A stretch of DNA of 64,000 nt. It comes from Globodera rostochiensis. Its lineage: Eukaryota; Nematoda; Chromadorea; Rhabditida; Heteroderidae. Under the pieces are notes generated by a model. That model was not told the origin of the DNA and ran no database searches. It saw nothing but the letters and a program-made list of their open reading frames with translations. Where the stretch lies: the NCBI GenBank assembly GCA_018350325.1, contig JAEVLN010000019.1, positions 372,001 through 436,000 on the forward strand, read 5' to 3'. The translations under genes and the position numbers were made by a program. Shown in pieces: positions 11,807 through 24,100 of the stretch. The stretch's first letter is position 1. Each line of letters begins with the position of its first letter.

Positions 11807-14287
11807 ATGACAATTTCTTATAATTTGGACATTTCGTCGTCAAATGCGTTCACTTTCCTTCGAATTGTGTTCAGATGGCGCGGCTCTGTCTGGAAATCGG
11901 TCGGTTTTTGGTTTGAAAATTTTGGCATTTTTTTCGCCGACATATTTATGAAAATGATCAGATAACACAAATTTAAACTCTGATCCTTTCGCACTGATCA
12001 GTTTCAACACGAAAAATGTTTAAGGTGCGCAACGAATTTGTCACGTGGACAGTGCTTTATTATTGCGTTTTTGTGTTTTACCGTTACGCACTTTCTGAAA
12101 GCGGACAGAAAGCATTCGAAGAGATCGGAAAGCACATCGACGAAAGAGTGTCCCTTTTGCCCATCACATTTATGTACACGCACAATTAAATCAAAATTAA
12201 TTAAAAATAATCATCCAAAACATTTTAGGCTTGGATTCTTTGTGACAATCGTTTTTGATCGGTAAAATCTGTTTAAAATAATTTTTATTCCACCTATTTG
12301 TGACGACTTTTAGGTGGAAGCAAATCTTCCAGAACATCGGCTTCGTCGACAGTCCCGCCTTTTTTATTTGCACTTATATCCGTGGCGAAACTCCTCAAAT
12401 AAAAGCAATTAGGAGGACCATAATTAGGTGATTAATTATTGTATCAATGTAATTTATTTTGCGTTTTTTTTTAATTTAATCCTTTCATCAAATTTAAAAA
12501 AAGGTATTTGTGCCTGACCCAAGTGCTCGTCCTCCGGGACATTTCCATCCAAGTTCGAAAGCGATTCCCCAACATGGAATCGCTGGTCGACTCAGAGTTC
12601 CTTGAAGTGATTATTAATATTAAATTTAAATTGTATTTTATTGGTTTTATTATTTAAGCTGCCAGAACTTGACTTGATGGAAAAGGTGCAGAATGAGTTT
12701 CCCAAATATTGGATGCCAATTAATTGGTATTCAAATACGTAAATAAATCAAATAAAATTACCTTTAAAAAGGATCTTTTCAATTTGTTTTGATTTGCGCA
12801 AAAATGGTATCATTGAGACGGACTTGCAGATGAACACAATATTGCAGGAGTGCAAGCTGTACAGAGAGGTGGCACACCAATTTAATTTTTTATAATTTTC
12901 TTTTGCAGAAACTGCAAAATCTGTGCAACTACGACTGGGTTCCGGTCCCATTAGGTACCACCTTTAATAATAATATTCTCGAACTCGTAGACCCCACCAT
13001 CCGGCACGTAAAAATTCCAGAATTTTGGAACTCGTAGACCCCACCATCCGGCACGTGTTTTGCCAAATTTCGAAAAAGCTTAATTCACAATTAAATTAAT
13101 TTGTTTAGCCTATCCCCAAGTGGTGTTCCTGGCCGTGCGCATTTACTTTTTGCTCTGTTTGTTGGCTCGCCAATATCGACTCCATGAAAATGATGGGGGA
13201 GAGAATCAAGTGGATCGCGTTGTTCCGTTGATGACAGTGGGGTTTTTTGGAAAAAATATAATAATAAAAAATAATTCAATTCGAATTTCGATTAGATGCT
13301 TCAACTGATTTTTGTTATGGGATGGCTTAAGGTCGCGGAGGTAAATCAAGATTAGGTAATAGAAAAATGATTTAAATGTGATTAAATCCAGGCACTTTTA
13401 AACCCCCTCGGAGAAGACGACGACGATTTTGAATGTGTGTTGAGAAAATATAATTTTTTCTTTTAGTTTTATTGAAAATTAAATTTTAAATCCGGCACAA
13501 TTTTAGGTAATTACATAATTGATCGGAACATTGGCATTGCCCTGACAATGGTCGACGAATGTTATGATCAGCGACCCCCGCAATGGCCAGGTGAAAGAAA
13601 TTAGTTTTTTTTGGGTTAAAATTAATTTTCAAGAAAATTCCATCTCCAAAAACCTGAAGAAACCTCTCTATGCGGAAAATTGCGCTGTTTACACTCAAAA
13701 CCCTCTTGTTGGTTCCGCAACATTGTGCAATTTGCGGGAAGCAAATGAACACGTCCGAATGGTCCAACGACGGCCGAGCGGTTTTTTTAAAACCTTTTTT
13801 TAAATATATTTTAAATAATTTTAATTAATATTCTTTTTAAAGATATGGGCAGGCGTCACAGCAGCAATTTGCCATCTCAGCGTCCGTATTTGATCTCCCC
13901 AAAACGACTGAGATTTCGACATTCGTTGCCAATTCGACCGGCTGAATTGGTTTTTTTGTTGTAAATTTTTATTTTAAAATTTATAAAAAGCAATTTTAGC
14001 CCATCGTCCTATCAACTGGATGGTATGAAAATGCCTCGCCCGAATTGAAGGTTTAAAATTAAGAAAATCATTCACACCCAACGCTTCCATAACTTGGGGT
14101 TGGATGAGTTGGGGGGGGGGAATAAAATTTACTCAAAAATTTGTAAATATTGCGTTTTCAGCAAAGCATCTCACCCTCCCCGTCTCCGGCCGAGGTCCGC
14201 CATTTGGACCCGGTGAAGGAGGACGAAGAGGTGGAAGTAAATGCCATCACAACGGAGGACAATAATGGCACAATGCCAAATGAGTAA
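11807..14287 (+). CDS. Bestrophin-family chloride channel
   Basis: The gene has about fifteen short exons, including 11807-11899, 12025-12173, 12229-12261, 12314-12427, 12504-12606, 12659-12726, 12772-12868 and 12909-12954, ending at a TAA at 14285-14287. Family landmarks are in order: MTISYNL and FRWRGSVWKS at the N-terminus, LGFFVTIVFDRWKQI, CTYIRGETPQIKAIRRT, VLRDISIQVRKRFPNMESL, NYDWVPVPLAYPQV, then the acidic calcium-sensing clasp NPLGEDDDDFECNYIIDRN. Bestrophins are pentameric anion channels of the plasma membrane or ER, gated by calcium through this acidic loop, which is intact here. The C-terminal tail after position 13840 is Ser/Pro-rich and probably disordered. Nematodes have many bestrophin paralogues, so orthology was not assigned. 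Confidence 0.92.
12973..13052. repeat. Direct repeat in a bestrophin intron
   Basis: Two near-identical copies of about 33 bp (GAACTCGTAGACCCCACC and ATCCGGCACGT are in both) sit in tandem in the intron after the exon ending at 12954. The repeat is GC-richer than its surroundings and carries no splice signal. Confidence 0.7.
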
Positions 14288-14509
14288 TTAAAATCCGGCA
14301 TATAAAGGACTTAATCAAGACTAACATTTTATTCAATGACACAAATAATTAATTTAATAAAGTTTTATATTTGCTTGTATGTACCAAAATTCCAACAAAT
14401 TTCCACCAGCAGAACGGACACCACCAGCAAACCAAACACAAAATTTCGGTCACGCTATTTTCAAACACAAAAATTCAAACTTTTTATTCATCAAAAGCGT
14501 ATTATTCAG

Positions 14510-15031
14510 CTAATTTGGTTTCTTCACTATTAAAGGCTCCGGCATTTTTTCTGCAACGATTCTCAGAGTTTCCAGCGCCTCTTGCGCACCGCTCTCCGGC
14601 ATTTGTTCCGTCTCTTCGATCAGAGCCAGGACTGTGCTGGCCAACACTTTTTGGCTTGGCTCCCCCGACGACAATTCGGCCAACATTTGGCGGAGTTTCA
14701 CTTTTGCTTGGCTGACCCATTCGCCGGGCTCCACCACCCCCCGGGCGAAGTCGAACAAATTGCGCATTTTGGCCAAATAGCAGCTCCATTGTTTCCAGCT
14801 CCTCAACGCCGACCAGCCGCCGGCGCCCGACTGCGTTTGTACAGGCTTTATGCCCAAAGAGACCAAATGCTCTTTGATCTGTGCCTCCTTCGTGTCCATT
14901 TGGTGCCGTATATGCGTCAGCCAATGCTTGGCTTGCCGTCTCCGAAACGCAATTCGATTGTCCCCAGAAATTCGCACAAGTTTGGCCAATGCATCAAAGT
15001 ACAAATCGTTCTCAGACAATGTGAGAGCCAT
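14510..15031 (-). CDS. Hypothetical 173-residue protein
   Basis: A single open exon starts at ATG 15031 and stops at 14510. The product is soluble and largely alpha-helical in character, with RIAFRRRQAKHWLTHIRHQ-like basic helices near residue 30 and a Glu/Ala-rich C-terminal half (KLRQMLAELSSGEPSQKV). Its GC content is higher than the surrounding spacer, as expected for coding sequence. No signal peptide, transmembrane segment or known motif is seen. It is convergent with the bestrophin gene, whose stop lies about 220 bp away. Confidence 0.6.
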   Translation of the reverse strand: MALTLSENDLYFDALAKLVRISGDNRIAFRRRQAKHWLTHIRHQMDTKEAQIKEHLVSLGIKPVQTQSGAGGWSALRSWKQWSCYLAKMRNLFDFARGVVEPGEWVSQAKVKLRQMLAELSSGEPSQKVLASTVLALIEETEQMPESGAQEALETLRIVAEKMPEPLIVKKPN

Positions 15032-15703
15032 GTTTAGAACCTGAATAGTCGAGAGGGAATGAATAATTCATTTAAAATGATTAAAATTAATTGTTTGGTA
15101 GCACAAAGTATAGCCAATTAATTATAAATAAAAATGGATTGAAACTTTCAGAAGGAATTTTCAACTTTGTAAGGCGGTAGTTCCAAATTGCATAATGGGC
15201 ATTTAATAGTTGCACGGTTGCCGATCCTTGGTGATTAAAGTTAAATTGTTATTTTAATTTTATTAATTAAAAAAAATACCATTTCAGAATGCAATCCGTA
15301 TGAAAAGAATGCTAAAAAAAATAGTGAAAATATTAATTCGTTAATTATTTTTCCTCATTTCACCTGCACATGTAAAGTTGTGATTTTTTGTTTTTTCTTA
15401 AGCGGCTTCAAACAAATCACACACTTTTGCCTCTCAGCTTTTTGGTGATTTTGTGGTTTTTCAAATGTCTAAATTTAAAAATAGTAATTTAATTAAAGAG
15501 CAATAAATGATTACTTCTAATTGGTGGAAATTTGCCTGGATATTGTGCAATTTGTAGCCATAAAGGTTGTCCAAATTAACTTTGAATTCGAAAGGGAAAG
15601 CAATTTTCTAAATTCTTTATTAATTAAGACAATTAAATTCAAAAATTTTTCGTTAAAACATTTTTCTGAAGCCATTAACCCCACAGTTTATTTATCAGTT
15701 CAT

Positions 15704-16366
15704 TTATATTAATTGGTTAACCTTTTTGCTCCTATGCTCCGTCAGCCCTAATTCTTGGACATTTTTGTGGCACAAATTGCTCGGCACTATGAAATGCCCG
15801 ACCGGGTGCCTTTCCATCCTTTGGTTTTGACTCGGCACAATTTCCTCTTTGGCAATATAAAAGGCCATATGGTAAATGTTCTGATCAATCTCCGGGCCAA
15901 AATTCACTTGTCCGCTAAGTGCGGTATTTCTTCGGCTCGTTCCCAAATAAATTTCGTGCAACGCTTCCAAATTTGGCTCAAAGATGCGTACGTTGAACAG
16001 CTTGATCAAGTTGTTTGGCCCGTTGTGGATTGACGGCATCGGCTTAGAACGGAATTTGTTGCTGTACCATTTCAATTGAATGTCAATTTGTTGCGTTTGG
16101 CGAATTTCGTGTGAATACGTGCCGCCGAGTCTGAACACCAGACATTTGCCAAACTGGACAGCATTGTGTTCAGTTTGGCTCGTTAAAAGTTCACTCCAAA
16201 ACAAATTGCGATAAAATCGATAGACATGCACAACCACAACATCCAATCGGCTGTCCAAATTGACTGTTGTCGGCAATTCTTTGGCATTTATTTGCAGTCT
16301 CAATGCCACCGACTCGCAGCAACAATGCCCAAAAAGCAAAGAGAAGAACAAAACAAATAAAAACAT
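15704..16366 (-). CDS. Secreted protein of unknown function, 220 residues
   Basis: A single exon starts at ATG 16366. It opens with a strong signal peptide (MFLFVLFFSLLFGHCCCES), followed by about 195 residues with no recognised domain. Features include LDSRLDVVVVHVYRFYRNLFW, several Asn and His, and a basic C-terminus. The mature part has few Cys. The lack of a transmembrane segment suggests secretion. Its upstream region is an unusual tandem repeat (16375-16765) that may be its promoter. An effector or cuticle/gland role is possible but not shown by sequence. Confidence 0.6.
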   Translation of the reverse strand: MFLFVLFFSLLFGHCCCESVALRLQINAKELPTTVNLDSRLDVVVVHVYRFYRNLFWSELLTSQTEHNAVQFGKCLVFRLGGTYSHEIRQTQQIDIQLKWYSNKFRSKPMPSIHNGPNNLIKLFNVRIFEPNLEALHEIYLGTSRRNTALSGQVNFGPEIDQNIYHMAFYIAKEEIVPSQNQRMERHPVGHFIVPSNLCHKNVQELGLTEHRSKKVNQLI

Positions 16367-16374
16367 ATAAAATA

Positions 16375-16765
16375 ATTGGAAATATGCGTAGGTAATTAAA
16401 CTACCTATTTTGAGCTTTTTTGGTCATAAAATTAAAATATTGGAAATATGAGTAGGTAATTAAACTATTTTGAGCTTTTTGGTAATTATAAATATGAGTA
16501 GGTAATTAAACTATTTTGAGCTTTGGTCATAAAATTAAAATAATTGGAAATATGAGTAGGTAATTAAACTATTTTGAGCTTTGGTCATAAAATTAAAATA
16601 ATTGGAAATATGGGTAGGTAATTAAACTATTTTGAGCTTTTTGGTAATTATAAATATGAGTAGGTAATTAAACTATTTTGAGCTTTGGTCATAAAATTAA
16701 AATAATTGGAAATATGGGTAGGTAATTAAACTACCTATTTTTGAGCTTTTTTGGTCATAAAATTT
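16375..16765. repeat. Tandem repeat of about 55-65 bp in a promoter position
   Basis: About seven units contain GGAAATATGAGTAGGTAATT, then AAACTATTTTGAGCTTT and GGTCATAAAATTAAAATAATT. Units differ by small insertions such as an extra TACCTA near both ends of the array. The array starts fewer than 10 bp upstream of the secreted-protein ATG at 16366, so the 5' UTR or promoter of that gene probably includes it. Confidence 0.85.
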
Positions 16766-18107
16766 GGCCATTAGTTATGTTACCCAAATGAGTTTTTTGT
16801 TTATTTTGGGTTGGGGGTTTTTTTTTTTTTTTACTGGTATTACTGGTGGTTGAGTCTAATTTTTCAAGATTTCAGTCTTGATTATAAGATTTTCCAGTAG
16901 GTGGTGGGGGGGGTTTTTTGGGGTGGTTTTAGCCTTGGATTTTTTGGTGGTTTTAATTCAGGTTTATCTTTTTAGCGTTCTATAGAACTTAAGTTATTTA
17001 ATAAAGAATTACCACCAGACAGGATCCACTCGATCGCCAACAACCAATACATATGTATGTATAATGTTTCTAAAATTTAATAAAATATAATTAATTTCAT
17101 TAATTTATATGTATGTATGTATGCTAACATGGGAAAAGCATGCATGACTTGGTTAATATTTTATTGATTTTAATAATACCTGAGATGTTTAAGTGGCCGG
17201 AAACGGAAATACGCCCAACGGCACCCGTGTTATCGATTGGACGGCCTCTTGGCGCCGAAAATTTTTACAAAAAGAAAAATTCACAATTTACCTAACGAAT
17301 TAGCTTTATTTTAAATTGCTTCGCCGCAAAAAATGCTAACCAAGTCCGCAACTTATTAAATAAGGAAATTAAATCCAAAATTATGTTTCAATTTTTACTC
17401 TGGCAGTCCTTGCCTTAGGCAATTAGCCAAAAAAGGAGTTACCGTAATTCCTCAAATAGACCCCCCCCCTCCCCCCAATTTTTGAAACAACATTGAGAAT
17501 GCTGTAAATAATCATTTTCTCATAATGTTCAATTTATAATATAACTTAATAAAAATTAAATTTCTTACAAAACATTTATTTGGTTTTTACGAGACAGTTC
17601 TTAATTATACAGTAAAAAAAACTTTCTTTAATAAAGTAACAAAAACAAAAATGCGAAATTGGCAAAAAGCTTGGCGGAGGGCGTTTGGGTGGCGTGCTCG
17701 CGAGTGCTATCGGAGCCACTGTGACCGCGCGGGAGATTTTGCCTGCTCCCTTGCGGGCCTGAGCCGTTGCTCTCCGCATTATGCGCCCGGGACGGCCCCG
17801 GCTCCCCCGGGCCGCCCCTGCCGACGCGGCCCTTGGTCGCGACATTCGGTCGGCACACGCCCGCCCCCCGTCCGCCTTCGCCCCCAACTCGCTGGGTCAC
17901 AAGGGCCCGCCACGACCCCCGGCGGTTGGATGCATTTTATTTCCTTTTATAAAGAGAAGAAGTGAGTGTCTCTCTGTTCCCCAATTCTTTTCTCGTTATT
18001 TTATTTAATTCAACTTACAAATTAGGAAATGAAAATTATTCTAAAAATTATTTTCAAAGACAACAAAAGGTAAATTTTCCCAAATTGAATTGCTCCATTT
18101 TCTCTCA
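16766..18107. other. Intergenic region with a GC-rich island
   Basis: Most of this stretch is AT-rich with T- and G-runs and short ATGTATGT repeats near 17050-17125. Positions about 17680-17930 form an abrupt GC-rich island. On the minus strand one frame reads GRGGPGEPGPS and GSGPQGS, which hints at an eroded collagen-like Gly-X-Y stretch. The other frames are open only because of base composition. No intact gene, rRNA or tRNA could be recognised. Confidence 0.4.
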
Positions 18108-21100
18108 TTATAATTCCTCCGGGTCGGCATAACTTATGCCCCACGTCTCGATGCCACATTCGTCGGTGCCCATCCGAATTCGAAAGAATCCTTCCTCTCC
18201 CCAGCTGCGATTCCAGGAATTGGCGATCTGACATTTTGAAATATGCATTAAATATGATGAAAAGTTAAGCCTTTCGCAACAATTGTACGCAATTCGGTGC
18301 CGGGGACGATCCAATGCCGAGGGCGACCGAATTTTATGCCAACTTTGTACCCCTTCGAAGAACGGCACTGAATGAATGGCCCCGTTCCGCGCGGAGCCCA
18401 AAAAATGCCCCCCAATGCTTTACCGGCCAATAGGTCCCCCAATGCTTACCAGCCCCCCTCCCCAATGCTTTACCAGCCCCCCCCCCCAATTCTTTACCAG
18501 CCCCCCCCCCCAATTCTTTACCAGCCCCCTCCCCCCAATTCTTTACCAGCCCCCCCCCAATGCTTTACCAGCCCCCTCCCCCAATGCTTTACCAGCCCCC
18601 CCCCCCAATGCTTTACCAGCCTCCCCCCCCCAATGTTTTACCAGCCTCCCCCCCAATGCTTTACCAGCCTCCCCCCCCCAATGCTTTACCAGCCCCCCCC
18701 CAATGCTTTACCAGCCTCCCCCCCCCCCAATGTTTTACCAGCCTCCCCCCCAATGCTTTACCAGCCTCCCCCCCCCCCAATGCTTTACCAGCCCCCCCCC
18801 AATGCTTTACCAGCCCCCCCCCCCCAATGCTTTACCAGCCCCCCCCCCAATGCTTTACCAGCCCCCCCCCAATGCTTTACCAGCCCCCCCCCCCAATGCT
18901 TTACCAGCCCCCTCCCCCAATGCTTTACCAGCCCCCCCCCAATGCTTTACCAGCACCCCCCCAATGCTTTACCAGCCCCCCCAATGCTTTACCAGCCCCC
19001 CCCCAATGCTTTACCAGCCCCCCCCCAATGCTTTACCAGCCCCCCCCAATGCTTTACCAGCCCCCCCCCCAATGCTTTACCAGCCCCCCCCCCCAATGCT
19101 TTACCAGCCCCCCCCCAATGCTTTACCAGCCAATAGGTCCCCCAATGCTTTACCAGCCAATAGGTCCCCCAATGCTTTACCAGCCCCCCCCCCCAATGCT
19201 TTACCAGCCAATAGGTCCCCCAATGCTTTACCAGCCCACTCCCCCAATGCTTTACCAGCCCCCCCCCAATGCTTTACCAGCCCCCCCCCCCAATGCTTTA
19301 CCAGCCCCCCCCCAATGCTTTACCAGCCCCCCCCCCAATGCTTTACCAGCCCCCCCCCCCCAATGCTTTACCAGCCAATAGGTCCCCCAATGCTTTACCA
19401 GCCAATAGGTCCCCCAATGCTTTACCAGCCCCCCCCCAATGCTTTACCAGCCAATAGGTCCCCCAATGCTTTACCAGCCCCCTCCCCCAATGCTTTACCA
19501 GCCCCCCCCCCAATGCTTTACCAGCCCCCCCCCCCCCAATGCTTTACCAGCCAATAGGTCCCCCAATGCTTTACCAGCCCCCTCCCCCAATGCTTTACCA
19601 GCCCCCCCCCCAATGCTTTACCAGCCCCCCCCCCAATGCTTTACCAGCCAATAGGTCCCCCAATGCTTTACCAGCCCCCTCCCCCAATGCTTTACCAGCC
19701 CCCCCCCAATGCTTTACCAGCCCCCTCCCCCAATGCTTTACCAGCCCCCTCCCCCAATGCTTTACCAGCCCCCCCCCAATGCTTTACCAGCCCCCCCCCC
19801 AATGCTTTACCAGCCAATAGGTCCCCCAATGCTTTACCAGCCCCCTCCCCCAATGCTTTACCAGCCCCCCCCCAATGCTTTACCAGCACCCCCCCAATGC
19901 TTTACCAGCCCCCCCCAATGCTTTACCAGCCCAACCCCCAATGCTTTACCAGCACCCCCCCCAATGCTTTACCAGCCCCCCCCCCCCAATGCTTTACCAG
20001 CCCCCCCCAATGCTTTACCAGCCCCCCCCCAATGCTTTACCAGCCCCCCCCCCCAATGCTTTACCAGCCAATAGGTCCCCCAATGCTTTACCAGCCCCCC
20101 CCCAATGCTTTACCAGCCCCCCCCAATGCTTTACCAGCCCCCCCCCAATGCTTTACCAGCCCCCCCCAATGCTTTACCAGCCCCCCCCCAATGCTTTACC
20201 AGCCCCCCCCAATGCTTTACCAGCCCCCCCCCAATGCTTTACCAGCCAATAGGTCCCCCAATGCTTTACCAGCCAATAGGTCCCCCAATGCTTTACCAGC
20301 CCCCCCCCCAATGCTTTACCAGCCAATAGGTCCCCCAATGCTTTACCAGCCCCCTCCCCCAATGCTTTACCAGCCCCCCCCCCAATGCTTTACCAGCCCC
20401 CCTCCCCAATGCTTTACCAGCCAATAGGTCCCCCAATGCTTTACCAGCCCCCCCCCCCAATTCTTTACCAGCCCCCCTCCCCAATGCTTTACCAGCCAAT
20501 AGGTCCCCCAATGCTTTACCAGCCCCCCTCCCCAATGCTTTACCAGCCCCCCCCCCAATGCTTTACCAGCCCCCCCCCCAATGCTTTACCAGCCCCCCTC
20601 CCCAATGCTTTACCAGCCAATAGGTCCTCCAATGCTTTACCAGCCCCCCTCCCCAATGCTTTACCAGCCCCCCCCCCAATGCTTTACCAGCCCCCCTCCC
20701 CAATGCTTTACCAGCCCCCCCCCAATGCTTTACCAGCCCCACCCCCCAATGCTTTACCAGCCTCCCCCCCCCCCAATGCTTTACCAGCCTCCCCCCCCCA
20801 ATGCTTTACCAGCCTCCCCCCCCCAATTCTTTACCAGCCCCCCCCCAATGCTTTACCAGCCTCCCCCCCCCAATGCTTTACCAGCCTCCCCCCCCAATGC
20901 TTTACCAGCCTCCCCCCCCCCAATGCTTTACCAGCCTCCCCCAATGCTTTACCAGCCCCCCCCAATGCTTTACCAGCCCCCCCCCCAATGCTTTACCAGC
21001 CCCCCCCCAATGCTTTACCAGCCCCCCCCCCCAATGCTTTACCAGCCCCCCCCCAATGCTTTACCAGCCTCCCCCCCAATGCTTTACCAGCCTCCCCCCC

Positions 21101-24100
21101 CAATGCTTTACCAGCCTCCCCCAATGCTTTACCAGCCACCCCCCCCCCAATGCTTTACCAGCCCCCCCCCCCAATGCTTTACCAGCCCCCCCCCCCAATG
21201 CTTTACCAGCCTCCCCCCCAATGCTTTACCAGCCTCCCCCCCCCCCAATTCTTTACCAGCCCCCCCCCCCAATGCTTTACCAGCCTCCCCCCCCCCCCAA
21301 TGCTTTACCAGCCTCCCCCCCAATGCTTTACCAGCCTCCCCCCCAATGCTTTACCAGCCCCCCCCCAATGCTTTACCAGCCCCCCCCCCCAATGCTTTAC
21401 CAGCCCCCCCCCAATGCTTTACCAGCCCCCCCCCAATGCTTTACCAGCCCCCCCCCCAATGCTTTACCAGCCAATAGGTCCCCCAATGCTTTACCAGCCA
21501 ATAGGTCCCCCAATGCTTTACCAGCCCCCCCCCAATGCTTTACCAGCCAATAGGTCCCCCAATGCTTTACCAGCCCACTCCCCCAATGCTTTACCAGCCC
21601 CCCCCCCCCCAATGCTTTACCAGCCCCCCCCCCAATGCTTTACCAGCCCCCCCCCCCCAATGCTTTACCAGCCCCCCCCAATGCTTTACCAGCCCCCCCC
21701 CCCCCCCAATGCTTTACCAGCCAATAGGTCCCCCAATGCTTTACCAGCCAATAGGTCCCCCAATGCTTTACCAGCCCCCCCCCAATGCTTTACCAGCCAA
21801 TAGGTCCCCCAATGCTTTACCAGCCCCCTCCCCCAATGCTTTACCAGCCCCCCCCAATGCTTTACCAGCCCCCCCCCCCAATGCTTTACCAGCCAATAGG
21901 TCCCCCAATGCTTTACCAGCCCCCTCCCCCAATGCTTTACCAGCCCCCCCCCAATGCTTTACCAGCCCCCCCCCCAATGCTTTACCAGCCCCCCCCCCCA
22001 ATGCTTTACCAGCCAATAGGTCCCCCAATGCTTTACCAGCCAATAGGTCCCCCAATGCTTTACCAGCCCCCCCCCCCAATGCTTTACCAGCCAATAGGTC
22101 CCCCAATGCTTTACCAGCCCACTCCCCCAATGCTTTACCAGCCCCCCCCCAATGCTTTACCAGCCCCCCCCCAATGCTTTACCAGCCCCCCCCCCAATGC
22201 TTTACCAGCCCCCCCCAATGCTTTACCAGCCCCCCCCCAATGCTTTACCAGCCAATAGGTCCCCCAATGCTTTACCAGCCAATAGGTCCCCCAATGCTTT
22301 ACCAGCCCCCCCCCCCAATGCTTTACCAGCCAATAGGTCCCCCAATGCTTTACCAGCCCCCTCCCCCAATGCTTTACCAGCCCCCCCCCAATGCTTTACC
22401 AGCCCCCCCCCCCCCAATGCTTTACCAGCCAATAGGTCCCCCAATGCTTTACCAGCCCCCTCCCCCAATGCTTTACCAGCCCCCCCCCCAATGCTTTACC
22501 AGCCCCCCCCCCCAATGCTTTACCAGCCAATAGGTCCCCCAATGCTTTACCAGCCCCCTCCCCCAATGCTTTACCAGCCCCCCCCCCAATGCTTTACCAG
22601 CCCCCTCCCCCAATGCTTTACCAGCCCCCTCCCCCAATGCTTTACCAGCCCCCCCCCCCCAATGCTTTACCAGCCCCCCCCCAATGCTTTACCAGCCAAT
22701 AGGTCCCCCAATGCTTTACCAGCCCCCTCCCCCAATGCTTTACCAGCCCCCCCCCCCAATGCTTTACCAGCACCCCCCCAATGCTTTACCAGCACCCCCC
22801 CAATGCTTTACCAGCCCCCCCCCCAATGCTTTACCAGCCCCCCCCCCAATGCTTTACCAGCCCCCCCCAATGCTTTACCAGCCCCCCCCCCCAATGCTTT
22901 AACCAGCCCCCCCCCCAATGCTTTACCAGCCCCCCCCCCAATGCTTTACCAGCCAATAGGTCCCCCAATGCTTTACCAGCCCCCCCCCCCAATGCTTTAC
23001 CAGCCCCCCCCCAATGCTTTAACCAGCCCCCCCCCCCAATGCTTTACCAGCCCCCCCCCCCAATGCTTTACCAGCCCCCCCCAATGCTTTACCAGCCCCC
23101 CCCCAATGCTTTACCAGCCCCCCCCCAATGCTTTACCAGCCCCCCCCCCAATGCTTTACCAGCCCCCCCCCCCCCAATGCTTTACCAGCCAATAGGTCCC
23201 CCAATGCTTTACCAGCCAATAGGTCCCCCAATGCTTTACCAGCCCCCCCCCCAATGCTTTACCAGCCAATAGGTCCCCCAATGCTTTACCAGCCCCCTCC
23301 CCCAATGCTTTACCAGCCCCCCCCCCAATGCTTTACCAGCCCCCCTCCCCAATGCTTTACCAGCCAATAGGTCCCCCAATGCTTTACCAGCCCCCCCCCC
23401 AATTCTTTACCAGCCCCCCTCCCCAATGCTTTACCAGCCAATAGGTCCCCCAATGCTTTACCAGCCCCCCTCCCCAATGCTTTACCAGCCCCCCCCCCAA
23501 TGCTTTACCAGCCCCCCCCCAATGCTTTACCAGCCCCCCTCCCCAATGCTTTACCAGCCAATAGGTCCTCCAATGCTTTACCAGCCCCCCTCCCCAATGC
23601 TTTACCAGCCCCCCCCCAATGCTTACCAGCCCCCCTCCCCAATGCTTTACCAGCCCCCCCCCCAATGCTTTACCAGCCCCACCCCCCAATGCTTTACCAG
23701 CCTCCCCCCCCCCAATGCTTTACCAGCCTCCCCCCCCCAATGCTTTACCAGCCTCCCCCCCCCCAATTCTTTACCAGCCCCCCCCCCCAATGCTTTACCA
23801 GCCTCCCCCCCCCAATGCTTTACCAGCCTCCCCCCCCAATGCTTACCAGCCTCCCCCCCCCCAATGCTTTACCAGCCTCCCCCAATGCTTTACCAGCCCC
23901 CCCCCCAATGCTTTACCAGCCCCCCCCCCCCAATGCTTTACCAGCCCCCCCCCAATGCTTTACCAGCCCCCCCCCCCCAATGCTTTACCAGCCCCCCCCC
24001 CAATGCTTTACCAGCCTCCCCCCCAATGCTTTACCAGCCTCCCCCCCCAATGCTTTACCAGCCTCCCCCAATGCTTTACCAGCCACCCCCCCCCAATGCT

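Noticed and set aside
15755..16033. Plus-strand frame opposite the secreted gene at 15.7-16.4 kb
   Set aside because: The minus strand has a longer frame with a signal peptide and a better start, so the plus-strand frame is taken as a shadow.
17680..17930. Ribosomal RNA fragment
   Set aside because: The GC-rich island was considered as rDNA, but no conserved rRNA segment could be recognised by eye.
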